DNA of 64,000 nucleotides from Sinorhizobium sp. BG8 (GCF_016864555.1 NZ_CP044011.1:1283001-1347000); one strand, 5' to 3'. Positions 28,385-37,410 are shown, counted from the first letter of the stretch. Notes: generated from the letters alone by a model not told the origin. Numbers and translations: made by a program.

Positions 28385-30297
28385 CGCAGTCTACGGCTTT
28401 CCTGCTGTTCGGTACTGACGAGAAGGAGCCGGAAGCAAGGAAGCTTACGGCTGGAGAGTTGTCGGCAGAGCTCATCGGCGGAAATCTCGGGGCTATCCGC
28501 TTCGCCGGAACCGAAGTGTTGCGCGCGGTCTCGTTTCTGGTTCGCGACCGTGACTGGGGCACCTGCGAGGCAACGGTCTCGAACCTTGCGGTCGACGAAG
28601 GCCCTGATCGCTTCACGGTGTCCTATGATGCCACCTTTCTGGCACCGGACGGCGCGCGTCTCGTCTGCAAAGCCGGGATCGAGGGTACGGCACGGAGCCT
28701 GTCCTTTGCTGCCTCGTTCACGCCTGATGCCGATTTCGAGACCGCGCGCGCAGGCTTCGTAACCCTTCATCCGGTTGTCGGCGTTGCAGGCGGGCCGGTC
28801 GCCGTCGAGCACAGCGACGGATCGGTGGAAGACGCAGTATTTCCCGACCTGATCGAACCGTGGCAGCCGTTCATGGACATTGTGGCCATCACCCATGAGC
28901 CTTTGCCGGGAATCTCCGCCGAGTGCCGGATGGCGGGCGACGTCTTCGAGATGGAGGACCAGCGCAACTGGACCGATGGCTCCTACAAGACCTACGTGCG
29001 GCCGCTCGCGCGGCCCTGGCCCTATCGCCTCGAGGCCGGCGAAACGGTGCGCCAGTCCGTTACGGTGACTTTGCGTGCGAAGAGCGAAACACCGGTCACC
29101 GGCCGCAAGGACGGTCAAGCGGTCGAAATCACGCTTGATGATGCGCAGGGAACGCTCCCGGCAATCGGCGTAGGGTTGAGGCCGGAATGCCAGGGCATGG
29201 AGCAGGCCAATGCGCACTTGCTCGCCGAACTGGGCGCGCGCCAATTGATCTGCCATTTCGACCCGGATGCCGGACATGGAATCGACGCACTGACGGGTTT
29301 CCGATCGGTGGCGGCGGCATCCGGACTGCCGGTGACGCTCGAATGCTTCGTGCCTTGCAAGGCCGATCTCGACGTTGAGCTTTCCGGCATCGCGGAGATG
29401 GTGCGCGCGAGCGGTCTCGAACTCGCCTCGCTCGCGGTATCTCCTTCGGTCGACAGGCAATCGACGCCCCCCGGCAGCATCTGGCCGGAGTGCCCGCCAC
29501 TGGAGGACGTCTACGCGGCGGCGCGGCGTGCTTTTCCGGGCGTGCCGCTCGGTGCAGGCATGTTCAGCTATTTCACCGAACTCAATCGCAAGCGAGTGCC
29601 GGCGGAAGGTCTCGCCTACGTCACCCACTGCACGAACCCGATCGTGCATGCGGCCGACGATCAGAGCGTCATGCAGACCTTCGAGGCCCTTTGCTACGTC
29701 ACGCGGTCGGTGCGTGCCATCTATGGCGACAGGCCCTACCGGATCGGGCCGTCCACCATCGCCATGCGGCAGAATCCCTATGGAAGCGCCACCAAGGACA
29801 ATCCGTCCCGCAAGCGCGTTCCCATGGCCAACGTCGATCCGCGTCACAACGCTCTGTTCGGCGCCGCCTGGACGCTTGCCTATGCGGCGACAGTCTCGGA
29901 CGCCAATCTGGAGGTGCTCTCCCTTTCGACGCTTGCGGGACCCTTCGGCCTTGTGGCGGGGGAGGGCGAGCCAGTTGCGGCTGGCGGCGTGAGGCCGCTC
30001 TTCCACGTCTTGCGATGGCTCGCCGGCCTTTCGGGCGGGCAGCGGCTCGCAGCCCTCTCCTCGGCGCCCGACCGGGTGCTGGCGCTTGGCGCAAGGCACG
30101 ACGGGCGGACTGTCGTTCTTCTGGCGAACATTACAGCCGAGACGCAAGCCGTCCGCTGCGACGGCATCGAAGGCGCCGAACTGTCGATCCTGGACGAGAA
30201 GGGACTTGCGGCGGACGGTGCGCCACGGGCGGTTGAGCAGAGCGGCGCGACCATCACGCTGCCGCCCTATGCCGTGGCGCGGGTGGTGTCGCGCTAG
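28381..30297 (+). CDS. apnL: Large hydrolase-like protein, probable D-apionolactonase (ApnL)
   Basis: A 638-residue protein with no signal peptide and no textbook motif. Features include TWP-type Trp/Arg patches, a central barrel-like region (CHFDPDAGHGIDALTGF, PLGAGMFSYFTELNRKR) and a C-terminal beta segment (VRCDGIEGAELSILDEKG). From memory, the D-apionate lactonase ApnL is a protein of about this size encoded beside ApsD. It hydrolyses D-apionolactone to D-apionate. The assignment is mainly by position and length. Confidence 0.65.
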   Translation: MTQSTAFLLFGTDEKEPEARKLTAGELSAELIGGNLGAIRFAGTEVLRAVSFLVRDRDWGTCEATVSNLAVDEGPDRFTVSYDATFLAPDGARLVCKAGIEGTARSLSFAASFTPDADFETARAGFVTLHPVVGVAGGPVAVEHSDGSVEDAVFPDLIEPWQPFMDIVAITHEPLPGISAECRMAGDVFEMEDQRNWTDGSYKTYVRPLARPWPYRLEAGETVRQSVTVTLRAKSETPVTGRKDGQAVEITLDDAQGTLPAIGVGLRPECQGMEQANAHLLAELGARQLICHFDPDAGHGIDALTGFRSVAAASGLPVTLECFVPCKADLDVELSGIAEMVRASGLELASLAVSPSVDRQSTPPGSIWPECPPLEDVYAAARRAFPGVPLGAGMFSYFTELNRKRVPAEGLAYVTHCTNPIVHAADDQSVMQTFEALCYVTRSVRAIYGDRPYRIGPSTIAMRQNPYGSATKDNPSRKRVPMANVDPRHNALFGAAWTLAYAATVSDANLEVLSLSTLAGPFGLVAGEGEPVAAGGVRPLFHVLRWLAGLSGGQRLAALSSAPDRVLALGARHDGRTVVLLANITAETQAVRCDGIEGAELSILDEKGLAADGAPRAVEQSGATITLPPYAVARVVSR

Positions 30298-30314
30298 AAT
30301 ACACGGCAGGCGAA

Positions 30315-30387
30315 TGGTGTCCTCGCCAGGATTCGAACCTGGACCAGCGGCAAAACCGTCGCTCTATCCAGATTGAGCTACGAGGAC
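30315..30387 (-). tRNA. tRNA-like gene with shortened anticodon arm, isotype not assignable
   Basis: On the minus strand the acceptor stem (GTCCTCG/CGAGGAC), discriminator A and encoded CCA are present. The D arm (GCTC...GAGC, with GG in its loop) and T arm (CCAGG-TTCGAAT-CCTGG) are intact. Only 18 nt lie between D and T arms where about 22-23 are expected. They can form at best a CGG/CCG stem around TTTTG, so no normal seven-base anticodon loop exists. The body resembles tRNA-Arg. It may be a tRNA pseudogene or an unusual tRNA-like RNA. Confidence 0.6.
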
Positions 30388-30632
30388 ATTGGTTTCAGGG
30401 GCGAAATGCGATTGCTGTTGGCGGCGAAACGGGCGTGATCCGGCTTGGCTGCCAGGTACATGATGTAGTTTTCGGCGGCGTCCGCAAGAAGCATGGCGAC
30501 CTCGGATTCACGCCAACCGGCGATGACGGCGTCTTTCACGAGGCTGCGCAGGGCGTTCTCGAAGATCGTCCTTGCCTCGGAAGACCGGTCCGGATCGTCT
30601 ACGCCATGCCTGGGTGAAGGAACGTCGCTCAT
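30378..30632 (-). CDS. Small conserved-looking protein of unknown function
   Basis: The 84-residue frame starts at an ATG at 30632 and ends inside the 5' end of the tRNA-like gene, so its last three codons overlap the acceptor stem. The middle (FENALRSLVKDAVIAGWRESEVAMLLADAAENYIMYLA) is a regular amphipathic helical segment of a kind I associate with small rhizobial hypothetical proteins. The ribosome site is weak. Function unknown. Confidence 0.55.
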   Translation of the reverse strand: MSDVPSPRHGVDDPDRSSEARTIFENALRSLVKDAVIAGWRESEVAMLLADAAENYIMYLAAKPDHARFAANSNRISPLKPMSS

Positions 30633-30800
30633 GCACGCATAGTGCCCTATGCGGTGGCGCCTGCAATCGAATGCTTAAGGGATGGTTAACGCGTGCAGGC
30701 CGACGTCAAAAACGTCCCTGAATGGGACGAAAGAAGGTGGGAAACCGTGCCGCAGCTGTCCCTTCCCAGAAACGGTGCAAGCCTTATTTACCGGGGTTTT

Positions 30801-31523
30801 TCAACCGTCGGCCTTGGTCTTCAGGGTGTAGAGCGCGCGGGAGCGTTCGAGGTGCTTGATCATGGCCCGTTCCGCCGCCTCAGGGTCGCCCGAGCGAATA
30901 CAGTCGATGATTTCTTCATGTTCCGAAAGCGTGAAGTTCTCGCGTCCCGTCCAGATGAGCATCTCGGTATGATAGGCCTTGAGCCAGCCGAGCATGGCCT
31001 CGCTGACAGCGGTATAGATCGGATTGCCGGAGATGCGCGCGATGCAGGTGTGGAATTCCATATCGGCGCCGATGAAGGCGTCGGAATCGCCGAGCAGGGA
31101 TTTCTGCCGCGCAAGCGTTTCCTCCAGCCTGGCGATGTCGGCCGGCTTGGCCCGCACCGCCGCCTCTCGCACCATGCCTCGCTCGAAGAAGATACGGGCA
31201 TTCTTCAGATGCTCGAGCGAATCGGATGAGGCCGACAGCATGATCTTGGCGGCGACATCCATCTGGCGGAACAGCGACTGGGCGGTGGGCTTGAGCACCT
31301 TGGCGCGCTCGCCGTGCGATATTTCCAGAAGACCCATGTTGGACAGCGCCTGCATGGCCTCGCGTATGGCTGGTCGGCCGACCTGGAAACGCTCCATGAG
31401 GGTGCGCTCGGAGGGCATTTCGTCGCCCGGGCGCAATTCTCCTGTCTCGATCAACCGTTTAAGGCGCTCGAAAACCTCGTCTGACAATTTTCTGCGAACG
31501 ATCGGTTCGGATTGCATGACCAT
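30801..31523 (-). CDS. GntR-family regulator with FCD (FadR-type) domain
   Basis: 240 residues: an N-terminal winged helix (LSDEVFERLKRLIETGELRPGDEMPSERTLMERFQVGRPAIREAMQALS) and an all-helical C-terminal FCD domain with the metal-site histidines (DMEFHTCIARISGN, SEHEEIIDCI, HLERS). The ATG at 31523 follows GAGGGG. It is divergent from the RuBisCO-like gene. It is the best candidate for the protein that reads the word shared by the apnO and RLP promoters. Confidence 0.9.
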   Translation of the reverse strand: MVMQSEPIVRRKLSDEVFERLKRLIETGELRPGDEMPSERTLMERFQVGRPAIREAMQALSNMGLLEISHGERAKVLKPTAQSLFRQMDVAAKIMLSASSDSLEHLKNARIFFERGMVREAAVRAKPADIARLEETLARQKSLLGDSDAFIGADMEFHTCIARISGNPIYTAVSEAMLGWLKAYHTEMLIWTGRENFTLSEHEEIIDCIRSGDPEAAERAMIKHLERSRALYTLKTKADG

Positions 31524-31632
31524 TTGGACCCCTCGCTCCGCACTTGGCGGAGTTCTTCTATATGCACGATTCCCGGTCGCGTGAATGCCGTTGGCAGCAA
31601 AGGCGTTCACAAACTCCTTGCACAACTCAGAT

Positions 31633-31655
31633 ACTCATTATACCAGTCATTGGTA
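31633..31655. promoter_or_regulatory. Operator-like site between GntR and RuBisCO-like genes
   Basis: ACTCATTATACCAGT (31633-31647) repeats the word found upstream of apnO. It overlaps a perfect inverted repeat TACCA-GTCAT-TGGTA (31641-31655), a geometry usual for FCD-type GntR operators. TTGCAC at 31618-31623 could be a -35 box. The site could serve both divergent genes. Confidence 0.65.
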
Positions 31656-31701
31656 GAAGAACGCCAGCCCGTTTGCAAGGCAGGAATTTGGGAGAAGCCC
31701 C

Positions 31702-32958
31702 GTGATACGTCTGACCTACCGAATTGAAACGCCCGGCAACGTCGAAGCCATGGCGGCAAAGATCGCAAGCGACCAGTCGACAGGCACCTTTGTTGCCGTG
31801 CCTGGCGAAACGGAAGAGTTGAAGGCGCGGGTCGCCGCGCGGGTGGTGGCGATCCGCCATCTTCCGCCGACCGATCGGCCGTCCTTTCCGGACGAGGGCG
31901 GCGGCGCCACCGTCTTCAACCGCGGCGAAGCCGATATCGACTTTCCGCTCGACGCGGTCGGAACCGATCTTTCCGCGCTGATGACCATCGCCGTCGGCGG
32001 TGTCTATTCGATCAAGGGCATGACGGGCATCCGCGTCGTGGACATGAAACTGCCGCCGGAATTCGCCGCCGCCCATCCGGGACCGCAGTTCGGCGTGCCT
32101 GGAACCCGTCGCCTGACCGGCGTCGAGGGCCGCCCCGTGATCGGAACCATCGTGAAGCCGGCGCTCGGGCTGAGGCCGCATGAGACGGCGGAACTGGTCG
32201 GTGATCTCCTCACCTCAGGCGTCGACTTCATCAAGGACGACGAAAAGCTGATGAGCCCCGCCTATTCTCCGCTCGAGGAGAGGGTGGCCGCGATCATGCC
32301 ACGGATCCTCGACCACGAGCAGAAGACCGGCAAGAAGGTGATGTACGCCTTCGGAATCTCCCACGCCGATCCCGACCAGATGATGCGCAACCACGATATC
32401 GTGCTGAAGGCGGGCGGCAACGCCGGCGTGGTCAACATCAATTCGATCGGCATGGGTGGTGTTTCCTTCCTGCGCAAGCGCTCCGGCATCGCGCTTCACG
32501 CCCACCGCAACGGCTGGGACATCCTGACCCGGCATCCTTCTCTCGGCATGGAGTTCTCGGTCTGGCAGCAGATCTGGCGGCTTCTCGGCGTCGACCAGTT
32601 CCAGATCAACGGCATCAGGGTGAAATACTGGGAACCCGACGAGAGCTTCGTGAAATCCTTCGAGGCGGTCAGCACGCCGCTGTTTTCGCCCGCCGATTGT
32701 CCGATGCCAGTGGTCGGGTCCGGCCAGTGGGGCGGCCAGGCGCCGGATACCTACAGGCGCACCGGCCAATCGACGGACCTGCTCTATCTCTGCGGCGGCG
32801 GTATCGTCAGCCATCCGGGTGGAGCGGGTGCCGGCGTTCGCGCCGTTCGGCAGGCCTGGGAGGCCGCGGTCGCAGGCATCGATCTCGAGACCTATGCGAA
32901 GGACCATCCGGAACTTGCGCAGTCGCTCGAAAAATTCGCCGACGGCAAGGGCGCCTGA
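31702..32958 (+). CDS. RuBisCO-like protein (form IV), probable 3-oxo-isoapionate-4-phosphate decarboxylase (OiaX/OiaT group)
   Basis: A 418-residue RuBisCO large-subunit homologue with a GTG start after GGGAGAAG. The active-site Lys152 lies in GTIVKPALGL. The metal-site KDDE (residues 178-181, with the Lys that is carbamylated in RuBisCO), FGISHAD and HAHRNG are also visible. It is not a CO2-fixing enzyme: there is no small subunit and no phosphoribulokinase nearby. Paired with a DUF1537 kinase and an ApnO-like enzyme, it fits the D-apionate RLPs. OiaX decarboxylates to L-erythrulose 1-phosphate, OiaT is a transcarboxylase/hydrolase; I cannot separate them by eye but favour OiaX. Confidence 0.75.
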   Translation: MIRLTYRIETPGNVEAMAAKIASDQSTGTFVAVPGETEELKARVAARVVAIRHLPPTDRPSFPDEGGGATVFNRGEADIDFPLDAVGTDLSALMTIAVGGVYSIKGMTGIRVVDMKLPPEFAAAHPGPQFGVPGTRRLTGVEGRPVIGTIVKPALGLRPHETAELVGDLLTSGVDFIKDDEKLMSPAYSPLEERVAAIMPRILDHEQKTGKKVMYAFGISHADPDQMMRNHDIVLKAGGNAGVVNINSIGMGGVSFLRKRSGIALHAHRNGWDILTRHPSLGMEFSVWQQIWRLLGVDQFQINGIRVKYWEPDESFVKSFEAVSTPLFSPADCPMPVVGSGQWGGQAPDTYRRTGQSTDLLYLCGGGIVSHPGGAGAGVRAVRQAWEAAVAGIDLETYAKDHPELAQSLEKFADGKGA

Positions 32959-32992
32959 GCCCAACATAGAAAGACATGGCCGGGAGGTCCTT

Positions 32993-34333
32993 ATGCAGAC
33001 AGCACTACTCAGCTACTACGGTGACGATTTCACCGGCTCAACCGACGTCATGGAGGCGCTGGCCTCGCAGGGCGTTGACACCGTTCTTTTCCTGAAGGTT
33101 CCCGACCCGGAGTTCAGTGCACGCTTCTCGGACTACCGCGCCATCGGTCTTGCCGGCACCAGCCGGAGCCAGTCTCCCGCCTGGATGGACGAGAACCTGA
33201 CGCCGGCCTTCGAATGGCTGAAGTCGCTCAACGCGGCGATAGCGCACTACAAGGTCTGCTCGACCTTCGATTCGAGCCCCGCGATCGGCAACATCGGCAG
33301 GGCGATCGAAATCGGCCGCCGTGTGTTCGGGGACGCCACCGTGCCGCTCATCGTCGGCGCGCCGCAGATCCGCCGCTACACTGCATTCGGCAACCTTTTC
33401 GCTGCATACCAGGGTGAAACTTTCCGCATCGACCGGCACCCGGTGATGAGCCGGCATCCCGTGACGCCGATGGACGAGGCGGATATCCGTCTCCACCTCT
33501 CCCGGCAGACCGCGCTTTCGGGCAGCCTCGTCGACCTCGTCCAGTTGCGTGCGGCAGACGCCGACGGGATCGTCGATCGCGCCTATGGCGCCGGCGGCGA
33601 ACTCGTCCTGCTTGATGTTGCCGATGCCGAGACGCAGCGTGCGGCAGGCGCTCAGCTCTGGCGCAAGCGTCGGGACGGCGGGCAGTTCGTCTGCGGTTCC
33701 TCGGGCGTCGAATATGCGCTGGTTCCCGAGTGGCAGCGCCTCGGTCTCGTCGGAGAGGCCCCGACATTCGAGCATCCGGGCGCGGTTGATCGGATCGCCG
33801 TCGTTTCCGGTAGCGTTTCACCCACCACCGAGCGCCAGATCCGCCACGCGATCGACAACGGCTTCGAGGGCGTCGCGCTCGATCCGCTGGCAATCTCGGC
33901 GGACGATGCAGAGGCCGCCGTCACCAAGGCCGTCCAAGACGGTTTGAAGTCGCTCGCCGCTGGAAAAAGCGTCATCCTCTACACCGCGCTCGGCCCCTCC
34001 GCGGACAAGGGCGCCGCGATCTCATTCGAGGATGGCTCAAGGCATCGCCTCGGCCAGAACCTCGGCCGGATCCTTCGGGCGCTCGTCTGCGAGGCAGGGC
34101 TGCGCCGTGCCGTGATCGCCGGCGGAGACACCTCGAGCCACGCACTGGCGGAACTCGGGATCTCGGCACTGACGCTGCGCCTTCCGCTGCCCCAGACGCC
34201 CGGATCGCCGCTCTGCACCGCGCATGGCGGAGATGCCAGGATCGACGGCATGGAGGTAGCGCTGAAGGGCGGTCAGGTTGGTCACGACGACTACTTCTCC
34301 ATGATCCGTGCAGGTGGACCCAAGCCGCTCTGA
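32993..34333 (+). CDS. oiaK: DUF1537 four-carbon acid-sugar kinase family, probable 3-oxo-isoapionate kinase (OiaK)
   Basis: A 446-residue member of the DUF1537 kinase family: an N-terminal YYGDDFTGSTDVMEALA substrate motif, VCSTFDSSPAIGNIG, and a C-terminal nucleotide domain with VVSGSVSPTTERQI, GGDTSSHALAELG and the late GSPLC. OiaK phosphorylates 3-oxo-isoapionate to supply the RLP encoded just upstream, 34 bp away. The family also includes erythronate/threonate and related kinases, so specificity rests on context. GGGAGG precedes the ATG. Confidence 0.75.
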   Translation: MQTALLSYYGDDFTGSTDVMEALASQGVDTVLFLKVPDPEFSARFSDYRAIGLAGTSRSQSPAWMDENLTPAFEWLKSLNAAIAHYKVCSTFDSSPAIGNIGRAIEIGRRVFGDATVPLIVGAPQIRRYTAFGNLFAAYQGETFRIDRHPVMSRHPVTPMDEADIRLHLSRQTALSGSLVDLVQLRAADADGIVDRAYGAGGELVLLDVADAETQRAAGAQLWRKRRDGGQFVCGSSGVEYALVPEWQRLGLVGEAPTFEHPGAVDRIAVVSGSVSPTTERQIRHAIDNGFEGVALDPLAISADDAEAAVTKAVQDGLKSLAAGKSVILYTALGPSADKGAAISFEDGSRHRLGQNLGRILRALVCEAGLRRAVIAGGDTSSHALAELGISALTLRLPLPQTPGSPLCTAHGGDARIDGMEVALKGGQVGHDDYFSMIRAGGPKPL

Positions 34334-34419
34334 AGGCGGCTCGGGCTCTGGTTGCATTCGGAGATTCTGTTGGACCATAATGCGGGCCCCAGCATTGCTT
34401 CGAATCCAGGGCGGATCCC

Positions 34420-35136
34420 ATGGCAAACGATTCTTCAGCCGCCACCAGAACGCGGACCGGATGCTGCGCCGTTTGCGGGAGGACCTTTCCGCTCGGCCGG
34501 CTCTATCGGGCGCAGCATCTTCGGCCGAGGTTGAACGAGGCGATCGCCCGGGAGACTTCGGGCTGGAACGACAGCAGTCTCATCTGCAGCGAAGACCTGA
34601 CGCGGTTTCGTCGCATCTACGTCGAAAGACTGCTGGAGGAGGAACGGGGCGAGCTCTCCGCGCTGGACAAGGAAGTGCTGGAGAGTTTCGAGAGGGGGCA
34701 ATCCACGGTGCTCGGCACGGCGACCCCTTTCGAGGAGAGGTCAACGCTCGGTCAGCGGCTTGCCGATCGTGTCGCCTCCTTCGGTGGCTCCTGGACGTTC
34801 ATCATCCTCTTTGTTTCGGTGCTCGTTTCCTGGATGGCGATCAACGTCACCGGGATTCTCTCCAACAACTTCGATCCCTATCCCTTCATTCTGCTCAACC
34901 TGGTTCTCTCCTGCGTCGCTGCCCTTCAGGCGCCGGTGATCATGATGAGCCAGAAGCGGCAGGAGGAGAAAGACAGGCAGCGCGCAGAGAACGACTACAT
35001 GGTGAATCTGCGCGCCGAGCTGGAAATCCGCCAGCTGCACGAGAAAATCGACCACCAGATGGCCCATCAATGGGAGAGGCTGGCAGAACTCCAGCAAATT
35101 CAGATCGAACTGCTCGAACAGCGCGGCAAGCACTGA
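34420..35136 (+). CDS. DUF1003 inner-membrane protein with N-terminal Cys motif
   Basis: 238 residues. The N-terminus has CCAVCGR, a possible metal-binding or redox motif. The DUF1003 core follows: LADRVASFGGSWTFIILFVSVLVSWMAIN and YPFILLNLVLSCVAALQAPVIMMSQKRQEEKDRQRAENDY, two membrane helices then a charged cytoplasmic tail with predicted coiled coil (EIRQLHEKIDHQM). Function of the family is unknown. Confidence 0.85.
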   Translation: MANDSSAATRTRTGCCAVCGRTFPLGRLYRAQHLRPRLNEAIARETSGWNDSSLICSEDLTRFRRIYVERLLEEERGELSALDKEVLESFERGQSTVLGTATPFEERSTLGQRLADRVASFGGSWTFIILFVSVLVSWMAINVTGILSNNFDPYPFILLNLVLSCVAALQAPVIMMSQKRQEEKDRQRAENDYMVNLRAELEIRQLHEKIDHQMAHQWERLAELQQIQIELLEQRGKH

Positions 35137-35191
35137 TCCGCAACCAGCCGAGACTTCTCGTCTACCGCAAGCGGTCAGCCCCGGGTTCGCT

Positions 35192-35515
35192 TCACACGGG
35201 CTGGACCGACTTCACGCTGCCGTTGTTGTCCACGACGCAGTCGAACCTCCGCCCGCCGGCATCCAGTTCGACGCTGTAGGTCTGCGCGTCGATCTGGCGC
35301 GAGTTCATCGGAAGCACCTTCGTGCTCTCCGTCTTGGCGGAGCCTGCGACTGCGTTGGCGCAGATGAGCTGCAGATCAGCCGGCGCCGTCTGCAGTGTCG
35401 TACGGGCCATTTCCTCGGGCGGCGGCGGCGAGACGCAGCCGGCAAGGGCGGCGGCGCAGCCCACCACGAGAACATGCAATGCCATTCCACGTCCGTTCGA
35501 TCTCGTCGTCGACAC
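35192..35515 (-). CDS. Small lipoprotein of unknown function
   Basis: A GTG at 35515 lies just after GGAGGG and gives 107 residues; an ATG at 35485 is the alternative. The N-terminus carries a signal sequence with lipobox (LVVGCAAALAGC), so the mature protein should be lipid-anchored. A PPPP stretch and two further cysteines (LICANA, FDCVVD) follow. It is next to the L,D-transpeptidase gene but separated by about 30 bp. I do not recognise a named family. Confidence 0.75.
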   Translation of the reverse strand: MSTTRSNGRGMALHVLVVGCAAALAGCVSPPPPEEMARTTLQTAPADLQLICANAVAGSAKTESTKVLPMNSRQIDAQTYSVELDAGGRRFDCVVDNNGSVKSVQPV

Positions 35516-35543
35516 GCAAAAGCCCTCCAGATGTCGCCGTTTT

Positions 35544-36248
35544 TCATACGCCCTTGTAAAGGGCGGCCCCCTGCATCAGCACGATGACCTTGGCTCCAAT
35601 CTTCACGCGGGAGTGCAGGTCGATGATGTCGTCGTTGTTCATGCGTATGCAGCCCGAAGAAACGTCCAGGCCGATGGTCCAAGGCTCCACGGTGCCGTGG
35701 ATGCGGTAAATCGTGTCGTTGTCTCCCTCGTAGAGGTAGAGAGCGCGGGCTCCCAGCGGATTGTCGGGGCCGCCAGGCATGCCGGCCGCCCATTTTGCCG
35801 CATTCGCGTCGCGGGCGACCATCTCGGCGGGCGGAGTCCATGTCGGCCATTCCGCGGTTCTGCCTACCCTGACGATGCCGGCCCAGCCAAATCCTTCCCG
35901 TCCGACGCCGATGCCGTAGCGTATCGCCTGCCCGCCGGGCTGAACCAGATAGAGAAAGTGCTGGTTGCCGTCGATGATGATGGTGCCCGGCGGCTCGGCG
36001 GTGCGGAACCGCACGACCTGCCTGCGAAACGCTTCCGGCAATTGCTTGTTGCGGGCAAAGTACTGCCGCGCCTTCTTCTTGTCGTAGTCGACCCATTTGC
36101 GGGTCTTGGAATCGAAGATCTGCGTTTGCGCTGCCACGGCTCCCAGGCCCGCGATCAGCATTCCGGCAGCGAGCAGAATGACGCCGGCGGTTCTTTTCCT
36201 GCTGGATGCGGTGTCCTTCCGGCGGCGCTCGAAGAATGTCGTCATCAT
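35544..36248 (-). CDS. L,D-transpeptidase (YkuD domain)
   Basis: About 234 residues with an N-terminal hydrophobic signal/anchor (AGVILLAAGMLIAGLGAVAA). The YkuD domain contains IIIDGNQHFLYLV near its start and the catalytic motif IHGTVEPWTIGLDVSSGCIRMNNDD with His and Cys. Such enzymes cross-link peptidoglycan or attach lipoproteins, acting in the periplasm. The ATG at 36248 overlaps the stop of the upstream binding-protein gene; an ATG at 36260 is also possible. Confidence 0.9.
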   Translation of the reverse strand: MMTTFFERRRKDTASSRKRTAGVILLAAGMLIAGLGAVAAQTQIFDSKTRKWVDYDKKKARQYFARNKQLPEAFRRQVVRFRTAEPPGTIIIDGNQHFLYLVQPGGQAIRYGIGVGREGFGWAGIVRVGRTAEWPTWTPPAEMVARDANAAKWAAGMPGGPDNPLGARALYLYEGDNDTIYRIHGTVEPWTIGLDVSSGCIRMNNDDIIDLHSRVKIGAKVIVLMQGAALYKGV

Positions 36249-37207
36249 TGCTTTGCCCATCCGTCGATGCGAGCTGCGTTATCCTCGACCCATTTCCTGG
36301 CATAGTCGGGAGGTGACTGGCGCTCGACCTCGAGGGCGTAGCTCATCTGCGTGACCTCCTCGGGCGTCAGGTCGACCGCCTCAAGGAACTTGGCGATGTC
36401 GGGGTGCTTCGTTTTGAAGGCGGAGGCATAGGCAATGTGGAAATTTGCCGGTCCCCAGGCGACCGGAGCGCTCGACTTGGTGATCCAGAGCGGATCACTG
36501 GCGGGAACGATCTTCCACTTCGCCGGGTCATAGGGCGTCTCGGTCAGCCGGACGATCTTGTGCAGTTCGAAGACATGGTGGGGAGCATAGCAGTAGAACA
36601 CCATCGGCCGGCCGGTGGCGACCGCCGCGTCTATGGCCGCCATGGCGACCTCTTCCTCAGCTTCCACGAGCGTCAGGTTGTTGGCGTATCCGTAGCTGTT
36701 GGCGCGCACCCGTTCGATCCCGGTCGAGGACCACGTCTGCGCGCCGATCCACATCTCGCCGCGTCCGTCCCCATCCGTGTCGAGCGCCTTCGTCTTCGCG
36801 GGGTTGCTGAGATCGGCGACGCTTCTTATCCCGTAGGTTTCAGCTGCGTCCGGTGTCGCGCAGATCCCCTGCCAGGCGGTTACGCTGTGGTCGCTGAGCA
36901 CGACGGCGCGCTTCTGCACGACGAATTTCTGGATCACGTCGTCGAAGTTAGGCCGCCACACCTCTGGGTGGACGTCCACGGCGCCGGACTCGAGTCCGTT
37001 GAAGGCGGTGAGCGTGCCCATCTCCTTGACGTCCGCGTTGAGGGCGAACTCCTTGGCGATAGCGAGTTTCAGGATGTTTGCCGTGGCCTGACCGGATGGC
37101 CAGTTTGGCATGGCGATGACGAGATCCGCACCCATGGCGGGAAGCGTACCGGCGAAAGCGACCGCCGTGGCGAGCGCCATCGCGATGAACCTTGCATGTC
37201 GTTTCAC
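36245..37207 (-). CDS. Glycine betaine/proline betaine-type binding protein (ProX/OpuAC fold), orphan
   Basis: A 320-residue exported protein with a signal peptide ending PAMGA. OpuAC-type features include IAMPNWPSGQATANILKLAI, an EVWRPNFDD segment, WQGICATPDAAE and aromatic residues suitable for a quaternary-amine cage (FYCYAPHHVF, VAWGPANFHIAYA). The GTG at 37207 has GGGGG 5 nt upstream. No permease or ATPase gene is adjacent; instead it is coupled to an L,D-transpeptidase gene. The ligand is inferred only from the family. Confidence 0.82.
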   Translation of the reverse strand: MKRHARFIAMALATAVAFAGTLPAMGADLVIAMPNWPSGQATANILKLAIAKEFALNADVKEMGTLTAFNGLESGAVDVHPEVWRPNFDDVIQKFVVQKRAVVLSDHSVTAWQGICATPDAAETYGIRSVADLSNPAKTKALDTDGDGRGEMWIGAQTWSSTGIERVRANSYGYANNLTLVEAEEEVAMAAIDAAVATGRPMVFYCYAPHHVFELHKIVRLTETPYDPAKWKIVPASDPLWITKSSAPVAWGPANFHIAYASAFKTKHPDIAKFLEAVDLTPEEVTQMSYALEVERQSPPDYARKWVEDNAARIDGWAKQ

Positions 37208-37410
37208 GATTTCCCCCAAACAAACGCTCCCTTTGATGGGATCGTTCTAGAATGATCGCTAACTGCAAAATGCTTCATGCTGGTCGGTTTGACGCGTGCA
37301 GGATGCCCAGCTTGCGCGCTCTGGTCAACTTCTCTTTGTCTCGTAAGCGGGACAAGAAATGGGCAGTTTCGGAAATTCTGTCCCTTCTTTGCCGGCCCGA
37401 TGCGGGAGAA

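Noticed and set aside
28330-30147. Long open frame (about 605 codons) on the minus strand opposite the ApnL-like gene
   Set aside because: Arg- and Gly-rich antisense shadow without motifs. The plus-strand frame has an operon-type ATGA overlap with apsD and continues to the operon end.
30300-30800. Integration site for a mobile element at the tRNA-like gene
   Set aside because: No integrase gene, no second copy of the tRNA 3' end and no shift in gene content were seen nearby.
31702-32958. True RuBisCO large subunit
   Set aside because: No small subunit, phosphoribulokinase or other Calvin-cycle gene is present. The neighbourhood is sugar-acid catabolism, so a form IV RuBisCO-like protein fits.
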